Assembly: GCF_009733865.1 (NCBI RefSeq)
Contig: NZ_WOFB01000014.1
Coordinates: 123,320-187,319 of the forward strand
Origin: Oceanobacillus salinisoli
GTDB taxonomy: Bacteria; Bacillota; Bacilli; Bacillales; Amphibacillaceae
Direction of reading: 5' to 3'
Length of the DNA: 64,000 bases
The notes below the pieces were generated by a model, which made no database searches, was not told where the DNA came from, and was given only the letters and a program-made list of their open reading frames with translations. Numbering within the stretch: position 1 is the first letter of the stretch; every line of letters starts with the position of its first letter. This document shows, piece after piece, positions 1 to 8,893 of this stretch. Position numbers and translations under genes: made by a program.

Positions 1-1
1 T

Positions 2-451
2 GCAGTCGCAAAAGAAGCTGGATTAAGTAAAGGCGGCCTCCTTTATCACTACCCCTCAAAGGAAGAACTAGTGAAAGGAATGGTAGCGTATTTAGCTAAT
101 AACTATCAGGAAAAAATAGCAAAGGACATGGAGGGTGACCCTGAAGATAAAGGGAAATGGTTACGTGCATACGTCAATGTCACCTTTAATCAATCGGAAC
201 AGAACAAACAAAAAAATGCTGTCCTTTTAGCTGCAAAGGCCGTTGATTTCCAATTACTCGATCCAATACGTGACTTGTATAAAAGCTGGGAAAAAGAATT
301 AGAAAATGATGGGGTTGATCCAATGAAAGCTGCTATCATCCAGCTTGCAGCAGACGGGGTTTGGCTGTCTGAATTATTTGATATCAATCGAATGGAAGAT
401 AAAAAGAAAGAAGAAGTGTTTCAATATTTAATGGACTGGGCTAAAGAGTAA
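2..451 (+). CDS. TetR-family transcriptional regulator, 5' end outside window
   Basis: The reading frame is open from base 2 and gives 149 residues. It begins inside the helix-turn-helix: AVAKEAGLSKGGLLYHYPSK is the classic TetR recognition-helix sequence, and the GTG at 71 is an internal codon, not a start. The rest is an all-helical ligand-binding/dimerisation domain without family-specific hallmarks visible to me. The gene ends at TAA 449-451. It lies upstream of, and in the same direction as, the carnitine operon, so it could regulate that operon, but a 484-base gap separates them and no operator was recognised. TetR membership is certain from the HTH; the effector is unknown. Confidence 0.85.
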   Translation, partial: AVAKEAGLSKGGLLYHYPSKEELVKGMVAYLANNYQEKIAKDMEGDPEDKGKWLRAYVNVTFNQSEQNKQKNAVLLAAKAVDFQLLDPIRDLYKSWEKELENDGVDPMKAAIIQLAADGVWLSELFDINRMEDKKKEEVFQYLMDWAKE

Positions 452-935
452 TTAACATTTTTAAGGCCCTCGAACCAAAAGGCTGTTTTCTAAAGAATTG
501 TTTCCTTTTTGAGAAAAGGGATTCCTTGTATCTTCCCTACGCTTGGTAGGACGTATCTAATCCCACTTACGAATGGAATAACACCTCATTTCTTACTTTC
601 TTATCTATCAAGAAAGGATTGACAGTATTTACAAGGGCCTGGAATACAGCGCATGAAATCTAGATTAATCGTCTTAGTCTTGATTCCATGCGTTTTTATT
701 TTTATGTCCAACCTTTTTTCCATTTGTCCTCTAAATCAATTATTTCAGACAAATCACTCTAAAAATCCAAAAAAACTTTTATCCCCCCTCAGCTCTCCAA
801 TATCAAGGACTACAGCGATTTGTACCGACAATTCAAAGAAGTGGAAACTTGATACAAAATTTTAATAGTGTTATAGTTTTTAACTGTATTTATGAACCGT
901 CTGGTTGGTTAACTAAAAAGCAAGGAGGCATTACG
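452..935. other. Intergenic leader before carnitine operon
   Basis: This 484-base stretch contains no gene I can support. An open frame at 653-865 has no ribosome binding site and a low-complexity hydrophobic start, so I treat it as chance. A TTGACA at 619-624 could be a -35 element, but the matching -10 region is poor. The last 30 bases hold the strong AGGAGG site (923-928) used by the next gene. The promoter of the carnitine operon must lie here, but I cannot place it firmly. Confidence 0.5.
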
Positions 936-1814
936 ATGAAAAAGGTATTACTTACTGCTGCGGTTACAGGAGCTGGAGATACAACTAAAAAAAGCAAATA
1001 TGTGCCAGTTACCCCTAAAGAAATTGCTGATTCAGCTATCGCTTCAGCAAAAGCAGGTGCCACAGTAGCGCATATCCATGCTAGAGATCCGCAAACTGGC
1101 TGGATAAGTCATGATATCGAACATTACCGTGAAATCGTGGACCGTATCAGAGATTCAGACACAGATGTCATTATCAATATTACCGCGGGTGGTGGCGGAG
1201 ATTTTATTCCTAATTTGGACACTCCAGCTGCTGGAGGAAACGGGACACTCATCCAAACCCCTGAGGAAAGACACCAGCCAATTGGTGAATTACTTCCGGA
1301 AATGTGCACATTAGACTGTGGCAGTGTCAACTTTGGAGACATGATTTACATGAGCCCTACAGAGTGGTTAAGACAACAGGCAAAACTCATTCAAGATAGT
1401 GGTGTGAAGCCAGAGATGGAATGCTTTGACACAGGGCATTTGCGATTTGCTAAGCAATTAGTTGAAGAAGGATTAATTGATGGCGATCCGATGTTCCAAT
1501 TTTGCCTAGGAATTCCATGGGGTGCGGAAGCTGATGTGGAAACAATGCTATATATGAAAAATCGTTTACCGGAAAACGCTAGCTGGTCTGCATTTGGGAT
1601 TGGAAGAATGCAATTACCTATTGCCCTGCAAACTGCCCTCCTTGGTGGAAATGTGCGAGTTGGACTCGAAGACAACCTATATTTAGAAAAAGGCGTGCTT
1701 GCCAGCAATGAACAACTCGTTGATAAAACTGCAAATATGCTCTATCAAAATGGAATAACTATGATGACACCAGCAGAAGCACGTGAGTATTATGGTTTGA
1801 GACAGGTTAAGTAG
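936..1814 (+). CDS. cdhC: BKACE-family enzyme, probable 3-dehydrocarnitine cleavage enzyme
   Basis: A 292-residue beta-keto acid cleavage enzyme (DUF849/BKACE). Family members condense a beta-keto acid with acetyl-CoA to give acetoacetate and a new CoA ester. Next to a carnitine dehydrogenase the likely substrate is 3-dehydrocarnitine, giving betainyl-CoA plus acetoacetate, as described for CdhC of Pseudomonas. Visible features are the N-terminal TAAVTGAGD loop and the metal-binding HxH in AHIHARDP (residues about 47-54). The start is ATG 936, 8 bases after AGGAGG; an in-frame ATG at 849 has no ribosome binding site and would add 29 residues absent from the family. The stop lies 11 bases before the dehydrogenase. 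Family assignment is firm; substrate rests on context. Confidence 0.88.
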   Translation: MKKVLLTAAVTGAGDTTKKSKYVPVTPKEIADSAIASAKAGATVAHIHARDPQTGWISHDIEHYREIVDRIRDSDTDVIINITAGGGGDFIPNLDTPAAGGNGTLIQTPEERHQPIGELLPEMCTLDCGSVNFGDMIYMSPTEWLRQQAKLIQDSGVKPEMECFDTGHLRFAKQLVEEGLIDGDPMFQFCLGIPWGAEADVETMLYMKNRLPENASWSAFGIGRMQLPIALQTALLGGNVRVGLEDNLYLEKGVLASNEQLVDKTANMLYQNGITMMTPAEAREYYGLRQVK

Positions 1815-1825
1815 GAGGATTTATG

Positions 1826-2776
1826 ATGCAGAATAATATTAAAAAAATAGCCGTAGTTGGAACAGGCGTAATTGGTAATGGGTGGATTGCAAGATTTCTG
1901 GCAAAAGGCTATGATGTCATTGCCTTTGACCCAGCGGAAGGAGCAGAAGCCAGAACACGGGATATGCTCGCACGAGTTTGGCCATCATTACAGGAACTCG
2001 GAATGTCCGAGACTGCTTCCATCGATCGCTTGTGTTTTGTGGAAACGATGGAAGCTGCTATTAAAGATGCTGATTATGTACAGGAAAATGTACCAGAACG
2101 GGAAGATTTGAAGAAAAATGTGCTACAAGCCATTGATAAACATACAAATCCGGAAGTCATTATCGGTTCCAGCACTTCTGGAATTATGCCTTCAACACTA
2201 CAAGAAGGGTTAACACATCCGGAACGTTTAATTGTTGCACATCCATTTAACCCCGTTTATATCCTTCCATTAGTAGAGATTGTTGGTGGGAAAGATACTT
2301 CATCAGAGGTTATTGAATATGCTGAAATACTTTTTGAAAATGTAGGTATGAAGTCACTCGTTATTAACAAGGAAATCGAAGGACACGTTGCTGACCGGCT
2401 AATGGAAGCACTATGGCGCGAAGCACTTCATTTAGTAAACGATGGAATTGCCACAACCGAAGAAGTAGACAAAGCTATCATTTACGGTGCTGGTTTACGC
2501 TGGGCACAGATGGGACCATTCATGACATTCCACTTAGCTGGTGGCGATGCAGGCATGAGACATATGCTGGAACAATTCGGTCCTGCTTTGAAGCAACCTT
2601 GGACAAAACTAGTTGCTCCAGAGTTAACCGATGAATTAAAGGAAAAAGTAATCAACGGCTGTGAAGAAAGTGCAGGAAATGAATCCGTTGCTCAATTGGA
2701 AGAGAAGCGAAATGAATTTTTAATCAAACTACTAGATTTAGTAGAAGATTACTGGCCAGCATTTCATAAACAGTAA
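1826..2776 (+). CDS. cdhA: L-carnitine dehydrogenase (3-hydroxyacyl-CoA dehydrogenase fold)
   Basis: A 316-residue NAD-dependent dehydrogenase, predicted to oxidise L-carnitine to 3-dehydrocarnitine in the cytoplasm. The Rossmann motif is VGTGVIGNG near residue 10, followed by an acidic residue (FDPAEG) at the end of beta-2, which favours NAD over NADP. The family signatures STSGIMPS and HPFNPVYILPLVE follow at about 112-144. The length fits stand-alone carnitine dehydrogenases, which in some bacteria are fused to the thioesterase encoded next. Two ATGs are possible (1823 and 1826); 1826 is better spaced from GGAGG at 1814-1818. Order and spacing with the genes on both sides indicate one transcript. 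Confidence 0.9.
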   Translation: MQNNIKKIAVVGTGVIGNGWIARFLAKGYDVIAFDPAEGAEARTRDMLARVWPSLQELGMSETASIDRLCFVETMEAAIKDADYVQENVPEREDLKKNVLQAIDKHTNPEVIIGSSTSGIMPSTLQEGLTHPERLIVAHPFNPVYILPLVEIVGGKDTSSEVIEYAEILFENVGMKSLVINKEIEGHVADRLMEALWREALHLVNDGIATTEEVDKAIIYGAGLRWAQMGPFMTFHLAGGDAGMRHMLEQFGPALKQPWTKLVAPELTDELKEKVINGCEESAGNESVAQLEEKRNEFLIKLLDLVEDYWPAFHKQ

Positions 2777-2801
2777 ATGATCAAAAGTCAGGAGGCTATA
2801 C

Positions 2802-3272
2802 ATGGAATCCTCATCTTTTCAATACGAATGCATAGTTAAAAAAAACTGGGTGGATTACAACTGTCACATGAACGATGCCGAATATGCGAAAGTATTTAGT
2901 TTGGCCCTTGATCAATGGATAGAAGAAATTGGATTAGACCAAAATGCAAGAAATGATTATGGATATACAATTTTCACCTTAGAAACACATCTTTGTTATT
3001 TACAGGAAGTACATGAAGGGCAAAATTTAAATGTTTCTTTACAATTGCTTGATAATGACGAGAAACGGATACATGTTATTTTCCTTATGAAAAACGATGA
3101 AAATAAAGTCGTTGCTACAAGTGAGCAAATGCTGATGGGGATCGATACCCAAACAAATCGACCAGCCCCATTTCCTGATGTGATTGCAAAAAATATAGAT
3201 GAACTCAATGAAAACCAAAAAGAAATGGAAGCTCCAAAACAGGCAGGAAGAAGAATAGGAATCAAACGATAG
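2802..3272 (+). CDS. cdhB: Thioesterase, probable betainyl-CoA hydrolase
   Basis: A 156-residue protein of the 4-hydroxybenzoyl-CoA thioesterase (hot-dog) type, with the opening WVDYNCHMNDAEYAKVF (about residues 15-31), where Asp and the NxHMN-like segment form the active site region. In carnitine catabolism such an enzyme hydrolyses betainyl-CoA to glycine betaine and CoA. It is preceded by AGGAGG and starts 25 bases after the dehydrogenase stop. The C-terminal 30 residues are charged and probably disordered. Function depends on operon context, but the match to the cdhA/cdhB/cdhC set is strong. Confidence 0.82.
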   Translation: MESSSFQYECIVKKNWVDYNCHMNDAEYAKVFSLALDQWIEEIGLDQNARNDYGYTIFTLETHLCYLQEVHEGQNLNVSLQLLDNDEKRIHVIFLMKNDENKVVATSEQMLMGIDTQTNRPAPFPDVIAKNIDELNENQKEMEAPKQAGRRIGIKR

Positions 3273-3311
3273 GTCGCGCTAGACCATTAAAAAAAGAGGA
3301 GGTAAGAAGCA

Positions 3312-4508
3312 ATGAATAAGATTGAAGTTAAAAATCTGACAAAAATCTTTGGTTCCCATCCTCAACAAGGTCTTAAACGACTTAAAAATGGAGAATCCAA
3401 AGATGAAATCCTAGATAAAACCGGGATGACAGTTGGTGTAAATCAAGCTAACTTTTCCGTTAAACCTGGTGAGATTTTCGTCATAATGGGGCTTTCCGGC
3501 AGTGGGAAGTCCACATTAATTCGACTAATTAATCGACTAATCGAACCGACAGATGGCGAGATCTCAATTGATGGCGAAAGTATTACCAGGATGGACAAAA
3601 ATCAATTAATTGAGGTTCGCCGAAAGAAACTAGCAATGGTTTTTCAAAAATTCGGCTTACTCCCCCACCGGACCGTATTAAATAACGTTGCTTATGGCCT
3701 AGAACTCCAAGGTACTGATAAACAGGAACGTGAAAATCTCGCAGCTAAAACGATTGAAGATGTTGGTCTAAAAGGCTATGAAAATAGTTATCCAAGTGAA
3801 TTAAGTGGTGGAATGCAACAGCGGGTTGGCCTGGCAAGAGCGTTAACCAACGACAGTGACATTCTGTTGATGGACGAAGCCTTTAGTGCCTTAGACCCCA
3901 TTATACGAAAAGAAATGCAGGATGAACTGATTCGGCTTCAAAGTAAATTAAACAAGACCGTATTATTTATCACACATGACCTGGACGAAGCGCTAAAGCT
4001 TGGAGACCGTATTGCCATCATGAAAGATGGTCAAATTGTACAAATTGGCACATCAGAAGAAATTCTTGAAAATCCGGCCAACACATATGTTTCAAACTTC
4101 GTAAGGGATGTGGATCGTTCCAAAGTCTTAAATGCAAGTCATGTGATGAAGAAACCAGAAGTACTTGTTACTTACAAGGCTGGAGTTCGTGTAGCAGTTC
4201 GAAAAATGGAAGAAGTCGGTGCCTCCAGCATTTTTGTTGTTGATAAAGACCAAAACTTTAAAGGATTGCTTACGATTGATGATGCTATCCGGGCACATAA
4301 AGAACAACTCCCAATGGAAGACGTACTTATCGATAATGTACAAGTTATCACACCGGATACATTACTAAACGATATGGTTGGATTAGCAGTAGAAGCTAAA
4401 TATCCAATAGCCGTCGTAGCAGACGGAAAATTATGTGGAATTGTTTCTCGCGTATCTATCCTGTCTGGGCTTGTTCTCGGTAAAGAAAGAGAGGAGGTTA
4501 TGCAATGA
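3312..4508 (+). CDS. Glycine betaine/carnitine-type ABC transporter ATPase with CBS pair
   Basis: A 398-residue ATPase of the quaternary-amine (OpuA/ProV) class. The Walker A GLSGSGKST lies near residue 60, signature LSGGMQQR near 163, Walker B ILLMDEAFSALDP near 180, and the switch His in FITHDLDEA. After about residue 275 come two CBS domains, which in OpuA sense ionic strength or c-di-AMP. The family N-terminal segment before Walker A is present. The start ATG follows GAGGAGG. Its stop overlaps the permease start as ATGA at 4505-4508. Placement next to carnitine catabolic genes suggests uptake of carnitine or a related betaine as substrate, rather than only osmoprotection. Confidence 0.9.
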   Translation: MNKIEVKNLTKIFGSHPQQGLKRLKNGESKDEILDKTGMTVGVNQANFSVKPGEIFVIMGLSGSGKSTLIRLINRLIEPTDGEISIDGESITRMDKNQLIEVRRKKLAMVFQKFGLLPHRTVLNNVAYGLELQGTDKQERENLAAKTIEDVGLKGYENSYPSELSGGMQQRVGLARALTNDSDILLMDEAFSALDPIIRKEMQDELIRLQSKLNKTVLFITHDLDEALKLGDRIAIMKDGQIVQIGTSEEILENPANTYVSNFVRDVDRSKVLNASHVMKKPEVLVTYKAGVRVAVRKMEEVGASSIFVVDKDQNFKGLLTIDDAIRAHKEQLPMEDVLIDNVQVITPDTLLNDMVGLAVEAKYPIAVVADGKLCGIVSRVSILSGLVLGKEREEVMQ

Positions 4509-5338
4509 ATTACTTCGAGTTCCCATTAGAGGATATAACAAATGACTTTGTCAATAATTGGCTATTACCAACTTTAAGTGGATTTTTCGATCAAATCAGT
4601 GTTATATTACGTTCCTTTGTTGACGCTGTAACCAATGTCTTAACCTCCACCCCCGCAGAAGTGATCGCAATCCTGCTCATCGCCCTAGCGTGGTGGATTT
4701 CTGGAAAGGGAGTTGCACTGTTTGCACTTATCGGTATGCTTTACCTCGGATCAGTGGATCTATGGACAGAATCGATGCAAACACTAGCTATTGTCATTGT
4801 TTCTACTATTATTTCGGTTTTAATCGGAATACCGGTTGGAATTTTAAGTGCAACCAATTCTGTTATTGATAAAACCGTTCGTCCGATACTGGATTTCATG
4901 CAAACACTCCCTATCTTTGTTTATCTAATTCCTGCTATTCTATTATTCGGACTTGGTGGAGTTCCAGCAGTTATTGCTACTTTTGTGTTCGCTGTACCAC
5001 CTGCAGTAAGAATGACTAGTTTAGGGATAAAACAAGTTCCTGGCGAAGTAGTAGAAGCTTCTCGTGCTTATGGATCTACTCCTAGACAGCTCTTAATTAA
5101 AGTTCAGCTTCCCCTCGCCCTGCCAACCATCATGGCTGGAGTCAATCAGACAATTATGCTTGCATTATCGATGGCAGTAGTAGCATCGATGATAGGAGCA
5201 CCAGGTCTTGGATCGATTGTATTAACAGGAATTTCTCAAGTAAATGTCGGCCTCGGACTAACTGGTGGATTGGCTATTGTTGTACTCGCCATTGTTTTAG
5301 ATCGAATCACTCAAGGTATTACAAATAAAGTAAAATAA
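4505..5338 (+). CDS. Quaternary-amine ABC transporter permease
   Basis: A 277-residue integral membrane protein of the OpuAB/ProW class with about six to seven membrane segments. The BPD permease EAA-like loop is seen around residues 190-215 (GEVVEASRAYGSTPRQLLIKVQLP, given here only in part: EASRAYGSTPRQ), which contacts the ATPase. The ATG overlaps the ATPase stop (ATGA), showing translational coupling, and the binding-protein gene follows after 12 bases. With these neighbours it forms a complete importer. The substrate is inferred from operon context. Confidence 0.9.
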   Translation: MNYFEFPLEDITNDFVNNWLLPTLSGFFDQISVILRSFVDAVTNVLTSTPAEVIAILLIALAWWISGKGVALFALIGMLYLGSVDLWTESMQTLAIVIVSTIISVLIGIPVGILSATNSVIDKTVRPILDFMQTLPIFVYLIPAILLFGLGGVPAVIATFVFAVPPAVRMTSLGIKQVPGEVVEASRAYGSTPRQLLIKVQLPLALPTIMAGVNQTIMLALSMAVVASMIGAPGLGSIVLTGISQVNVGLGLTGGLAIVVLAIVLDRITQGITNKVK

Positions 5339-5350
5339 GGAGAGATAATA

Positions 5351-6229
5351 ATGAAAAATAATTTATTGTTCCTATCTATGCTATTAACCTTACTCGTACT
5401 GGCAGCTTGCTCAACTGAATCAGGAGCAGCTGATTCCAATGATAAAGAAGAAACTGAAAAGCCGGTTCTGACCTTTGGGGTAACCCCTTGGACTAGTACA
5501 GTCCCTCCAACAGAAGTAGCTAGCCTAATTCTTCAGGATATGGGATATAAAGTTGAACAAACGCAAGCAGATGCGGGAAATGTTTATATTGGTCTTTCCC
5601 GTGGAGATATTGACATCTTTATGGATGCATGGCTTCCAGCACATGAAGTGTATTTAGATAAATACAGTGATAACATTGAAAGTGTTTCTGTCAGCTATGA
5701 TGGCGCAGATGCTGGATGGGTAGTACCAACATATTTAGAAGATATCAACTCTATTGGAGATATTAAGGGAAACGAGGACATGTTTAATCATGAAATGTAT
5801 TCCATTGAAGAAGGTGCAAGTGCTACTGGAATCATTGATGAAGCAATCGAAGGGTATGAGTTAGATTTAACACAGATAAATTCTTCTGAAGGTGGAATGA
5901 TTGCACAAGCCATGCGTTTAATGGAACAGGAAAAACCTGTTATCTTTTACGGCTGGCGTCCACATACGATGTTTAACCGATTCGATATTAAAATTTTAGA
6001 AGATGAGAAAGGGTACTTCAATAGTGCTTCTGTAGAAATCATTACAAATAATGAATTAAAAGAAACTGCACCAGAAGTATATGAGTTCTTAGGCAATTGG
6101 GAAATCTCCATTGATGATGTGGAAGAAATGATTGCCCAAATCGAAAACGAAGATCGTGACCCTACTGAAGTAGCTCAAGAGTGGATTGATAACAATGAGG
6201 ATAAAGTAAATGAAATGCTAGGAAAATAA
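5351..6229 (+). CDS. Substrate-binding lipoprotein for quaternary amines (OpuAC type)
   Basis: A 292-residue extracytoplasmic binding protein. It has a lipoprotein signal peptide ending in the lipobox LAAC (Cys 20), then a Ser/Glu-rich linker. The mature part starts with FGVTPWTSTVPP and contains DIFMDAWLPAHEVY and FYGWRPH; tryptophans in such segments form the aromatic cage that binds trimethylammonium groups in OpuAC/ProX proteins. It is the last gene of the transporter set and is followed by a strong inverted repeat. The RBS is AGGAGAG. Carnitine or glycine betaine is the probable ligand; the two cannot be told apart from sequence here. Confidence 0.88.
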   Translation: MKNNLLFLSMLLTLLVLAACSTESGAADSNDKEETEKPVLTFGVTPWTSTVPPTEVASLILQDMGYKVEQTQADAGNVYIGLSRGDIDIFMDAWLPAHEVYLDKYSDNIESVSVSYDGADAGWVVPTYLEDINSIGDIKGNEDMFNHEMYSIEEGASATGIIDEAIEGYELDLTQINSSEGGMIAQAMRLMEQEKPVIFYGWRPHTMFNRFDIKILEDEKGYFNSASVEIITNNELKETAPEVYEFLGNWEISIDDVEEMIAQIENEDRDPTEVAQEWIDNNEDKVNEMLGK

Positions 6230-6238
6230 GAACCATAT

Positions 6239-6272
6239 TTTGACATGCTGTACGGTTATGCAGCATGTCAAA
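6239..6272 (+). terminator. 12-bp perfect inverted repeat between transporter and hydrolase genes
   Basis: TTTGACATGCTG (6239-6250) and CAGCATGTCAAA (6261-6272) form a perfect 12-bp stem with a 10-base loop just after the binding-protein stop. No T-run follows, so it is more likely an mRNA-processing or stabilising hairpin, or a protein operator, than a full terminator. Confidence 0.5.
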
Positions 6273-6312
6273 TTTACAAAGAATTAGTAAGCGAAGGGAG
6301 TATCAATGATTC

Positions 6313-8061
6313 ATGACAACGAAGGAAAAAAATGTACAAATTATTGTTGATCGTGATGTAGCATGCACATTAAGAGATGGGACGAAATTGTATTCCAACA
6401 TTTATAGACCCAACAATAATGAAAAACATCCTGTCCTATTAACCCGGCTTCCGTATAATAAAAATCTCCCTAATTTTTCCCATCGTTATATCGATCCGAT
6501 TCGTATGGCGATGAATGGTTATATCGTTATTATTCAAGACGTCCGCGGGAGATTTTCATCAGAAGGAGAATTTGAACCATTTGTTCAAGAACTAAAAGAC
6601 GGCTATGATTCAGTGGAATGGGCCGGAGCTCTCCCCTATTCAAATGGCAAGGTTGGTATGTTCGGTTTATCTTACTATGCGTTTACCCAATTATATGCAA
6701 TGATGGAACAGCCACCATCTTTAAAAGCAATATTACCTGCGATGACCGGCCATATTTTTGAAGATGCATTTGACAGGAATGGCGTATTTAATTTAGCTTC
6801 CAGTGAAACATGGGTATTAGATTCCGTTGCCACCGATTATTTAAAACGGAAACAAAAATCCGGCTATTCGGAAGCATTAAAAGAAATTATCCATGATTTA
6901 AACAATATTGCTGAATGGCATACATTTACACCAGTTAACCTTTGGCCACCAGCAAATAAACATCCTGAACTGCAGGAGTTTTTCCGAAAATATTTACATC
7001 AGGAATTTACGAAACAAGCACGTGAGCAAATTAATTTTAAAGGAAATCCCAATGAATTAGGGATGCCAGCATACCATATTGCAGGCTGGTACGATAACTT
7101 CCTTGGACCAACCATTCGCAATTATGAAGCAATGAAAGGCAAACAGCATAATCAAAAATTATTAATTGGTCCATGGGGACATGGTATGTTTCACTCTGAC
7201 CTTGGAGAAAGAAGCTTTGGGTTTAACAGTGCTGGAACTTCCATTGATGGGAAAGAGGATATAACAGGCCTACATATTAAGTGGTTCGATTATTGGTTGA
7301 AAGAAGAACAGGAATCCCTTCCAGAGGATGACAAACCGGTAAAAATCTTTGTAATGGGAGAAAACAAATGGCGTTCCGAGGAAGCTTGGCCTATCGAACG
7401 AACCATTTACACACCTATGTATTTGCACAGCAATGGAAAGGCAAATCTGAATCATCAATCCGGTTCCCTTTCTTTCGAACAGCCAGAAAATGAACCCTTT
7501 GATCAATATGTACATGATCCTAACCATCCTGTTCCTACCCATGGTGGGGGTGTTCTGTTCTATAATGGCAGAAATGCTGGCCCTCGTGATCAAAGGAAAC
7601 TGGAAGAACGGGATGACGTATTAGTCTACACTTCCGACCCATTGGAAGAACCTATCGAGGTAACTGGTTGGGTAAAAATGAACCTATGGGCCTCTACTAA
7701 TGCCAAAGATACCGACTTTGTTGTTAAACTTATTGATGTTCTTCCTGATGGTACAGCATACAATTTAACGGATGGCGTGATTCGTGCCAAATATCGTGAT
7801 GGTAAGGATGAAGAAAAATTACTGAATGGGGAGATTATACAAATGGAAATTGACCTTTGGGCAACAAGTAATGTGTTTCTGCCAGGCCACTCCATTCGAA
7901 TTGAAATATCCAGTAGTAATTTCCCACAGTACGATGTAAATCCTGGGACTGGAAAAACGTTAATCGACTCAACAGAAGTTAGAACAGCAAACCAAAAGAT
8001 TTACCATGATGAAGACCATCCATCACATGTTGTATTACCAATTATTCCGAGAAGTGAGTGA
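6313..8061 (+). CDS. CocE/NonD-family alpha/beta hydrolase
   Basis: A 582-residue hydrolase of the CocE/X-Pro dipeptidyl-peptidase (S15) class. The nucleophile elbow is GLSYYA (Ser near 112, family pattern GxSYxG), the acid lies in AGWYDN and the catalytic His in GPWGHG; a C-terminal jelly-roll domain follows from about residue 350. Members cleave esters or amides, including cocaine esterase and alpha-amino-acid ester hydrolases. No signal peptide is visible. The ATG at 6313 is favoured because the upstream ATG 6306 is out of frame. It follows the carnitine operon on the same strand after a hairpin. It may free carnitine or betaine from an ester or amide, but that is inference from position only. 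Confidence 0.85.
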   Translation: MTTKEKNVQIIVDRDVACTLRDGTKLYSNIYRPNNNEKHPVLLTRLPYNKNLPNFSHRYIDPIRMAMNGYIVIIQDVRGRFSSEGEFEPFVQELKDGYDSVEWAGALPYSNGKVGMFGLSYYAFTQLYAMMEQPPSLKAILPAMTGHIFEDAFDRNGVFNLASSETWVLDSVATDYLKRKQKSGYSEALKEIIHDLNNIAEWHTFTPVNLWPPANKHPELQEFFRKYLHQEFTKQAREQINFKGNPNELGMPAYHIAGWYDNFLGPTIRNYEAMKGKQHNQKLLIGPWGHGMFHSDLGERSFGFNSAGTSIDGKEDITGLHIKWFDYWLKEEQESLPEDDKPVKIFVMGENKWRSEEAWPIERTIYTPMYLHSNGKANLNHQSGSLSFEQPENEPFDQYVHDPNHPVPTHGGGVLFYNGRNAGPRDQRKLEERDDVLVYTSDPLEEPIEVTGWVKMNLWASTNAKDTDFVVKLIDVLPDGTAYNLTDGVIRAKYRDGKDEEKLLNGEIIQMEIDLWATSNVFLPGHSIRIEISSSNFPQYDVNPGTGKTLIDSTEVRTANQKIYHDEDHPSHVVLPIIPRSE

Positions 8062-8138
8062 AGTTTTTAAATTTACTAGATGACAATGGCGCTATCATTT
8101 GTTATCCTTAAAGTGATTCATAATTTAATAATCTTAGA

Positions 8139-8232
8139 AACTACTAGGGGTGCCCAAATCCGGGCTGAGAGGAATAGGTTTTCCGACCCTTATGGACCTG
8201 ATCTGGTTAGTACCAGCGGAGGGAAGTAGTAT
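8139..8232 (+). promoter_or_regulatory. TPP riboswitch (THI box)
   Basis: The sequence has the conserved parts of the thiamin pyrophosphate aptamer in order: GGGGTGCC (8147-8154), GGCTGAGA (8163-8170), ACCCTTATGGACCTGATC (8187-8204), TGGTTAGTACCAGCGGAGGG and AAGTAG. It sits directly before a terminator and the thiamin salvage genes, so TPP binding should switch off the operon by premature termination. A TTGTTA at 8099 may belong to the promoter. Confidence 0.97.
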
Positions 8233-8263
8233 GACGAAACGGTCAGTCTATATTCTCGAATGT

Positions 8264-8295
8264 AAAGCCAGGTCCTTATTGGATCTGGCTTTTTT
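8264..8295 (+). terminator. Intrinsic terminator of the TPP riboswitch
   Basis: AGCCAGGTCC pairs with GGATCTGGCT (one G-U pair) around a short TTATT loop, followed by six T. It lies 30 bases after the aptamer and 40 bases before thiW, the expected place for a transcription-terminating expression platform. Confidence 0.92.
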
Positions 8296-8331
8296 GGTTC
8301 CCCTATTAGGAAAGGAGGAAAGGAGGAAATA

Positions 8332-8832
8332 ATGAATAAAACACGACTAATCACAACCATGGCTGTCTTCATTGCAATTGGAACGATTACTGCACAGTTA
8401 ATCTGGTTCCCGGCTGGTGTTGCAAAAGCATATCCAATGCAACATGCGATTAATGTACTGGCTGGAGTTCTGCTCGGGCCAGGCCCTGCCGTCATTATTG
8501 CATTTATGATTGGTCTGCTTCGCAATATGCTTGGTCTAGGAACATTACTGGCTTTTCCTGGTGGAATGGTTGGTGCCTTTTTGGCAGGTTATTTCTATAA
8601 AAAGTCAGGCAATAAGGGATTAGCTGTTGTTGGAGAAGGCTTGGGAAGTGGAGTAATTGGTGCGCTATTTGCTGTACCTTTTGCCTATATTTTTATGGGT
8701 AGCGCTGCCGGTGCATTTGCCTTCATGCCAGCATTCCTTGTCAGCAGTATTCCGGGAGCTATCATTGGATGGTTTATCGTATCTCGAATAACGAAATTAG
8801 AAGGTATAAAAATTAGTAAAACTAGCAACTAA
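8332..8832 (+). CDS. thiW: ThiW, ECF transporter S component (thiazole uptake)
   Basis: A 166-residue, very hydrophobic protein with about five membrane segments. The segment LIWFPAGVAKAYPMQHAINV followed by LLGPGPAV and GLLRNMLGLGTLLAFPGG is characteristic of ThiW, the substrate-specific subunit that works with a shared ECF energising module (encoded elsewhere) to import the thiazole precursor hydroxyethylthiazole. TPP-riboswitch control and the adjacent hydroxyethylthiazole kinase gene thiM agree with this. RBS AGGAGGAAA precedes ATG 8332. Confidence 0.88.
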   Translation: MNKTRLITTMAVFIAIGTITAQLIWFPAGVAKAYPMQHAINVLAGVLLGPGPAVIIAFMIGLLRNMLGLGTLLAFPGGMVGAFLAGYFYKKSGNKGLAVVGEGLGSGVIGALFAVPFAYIFMGSAAGAFAFMPAFLVSSIPGAIIGWFIVSRITKLEGIKISKTSN

Positions 8833-8893
8833 TAATATTTTAAACGGAAACTACTTGTACGTGTTTACCCCCATATTTCAAGGAGGAATTTTC

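Noticed and set aside
653..865. 70-codon hydrophobic open frame before the carnitine operon
   Set aside because: No ribosome site, odd composition, and it lies in the presumed promoter region.
8190..8525. 111-codon minus-strand frame across the TPP riboswitch and thiW
   Set aside because: It overlaps a proven-type riboswitch and thiW in antisense and has no ribosome site.
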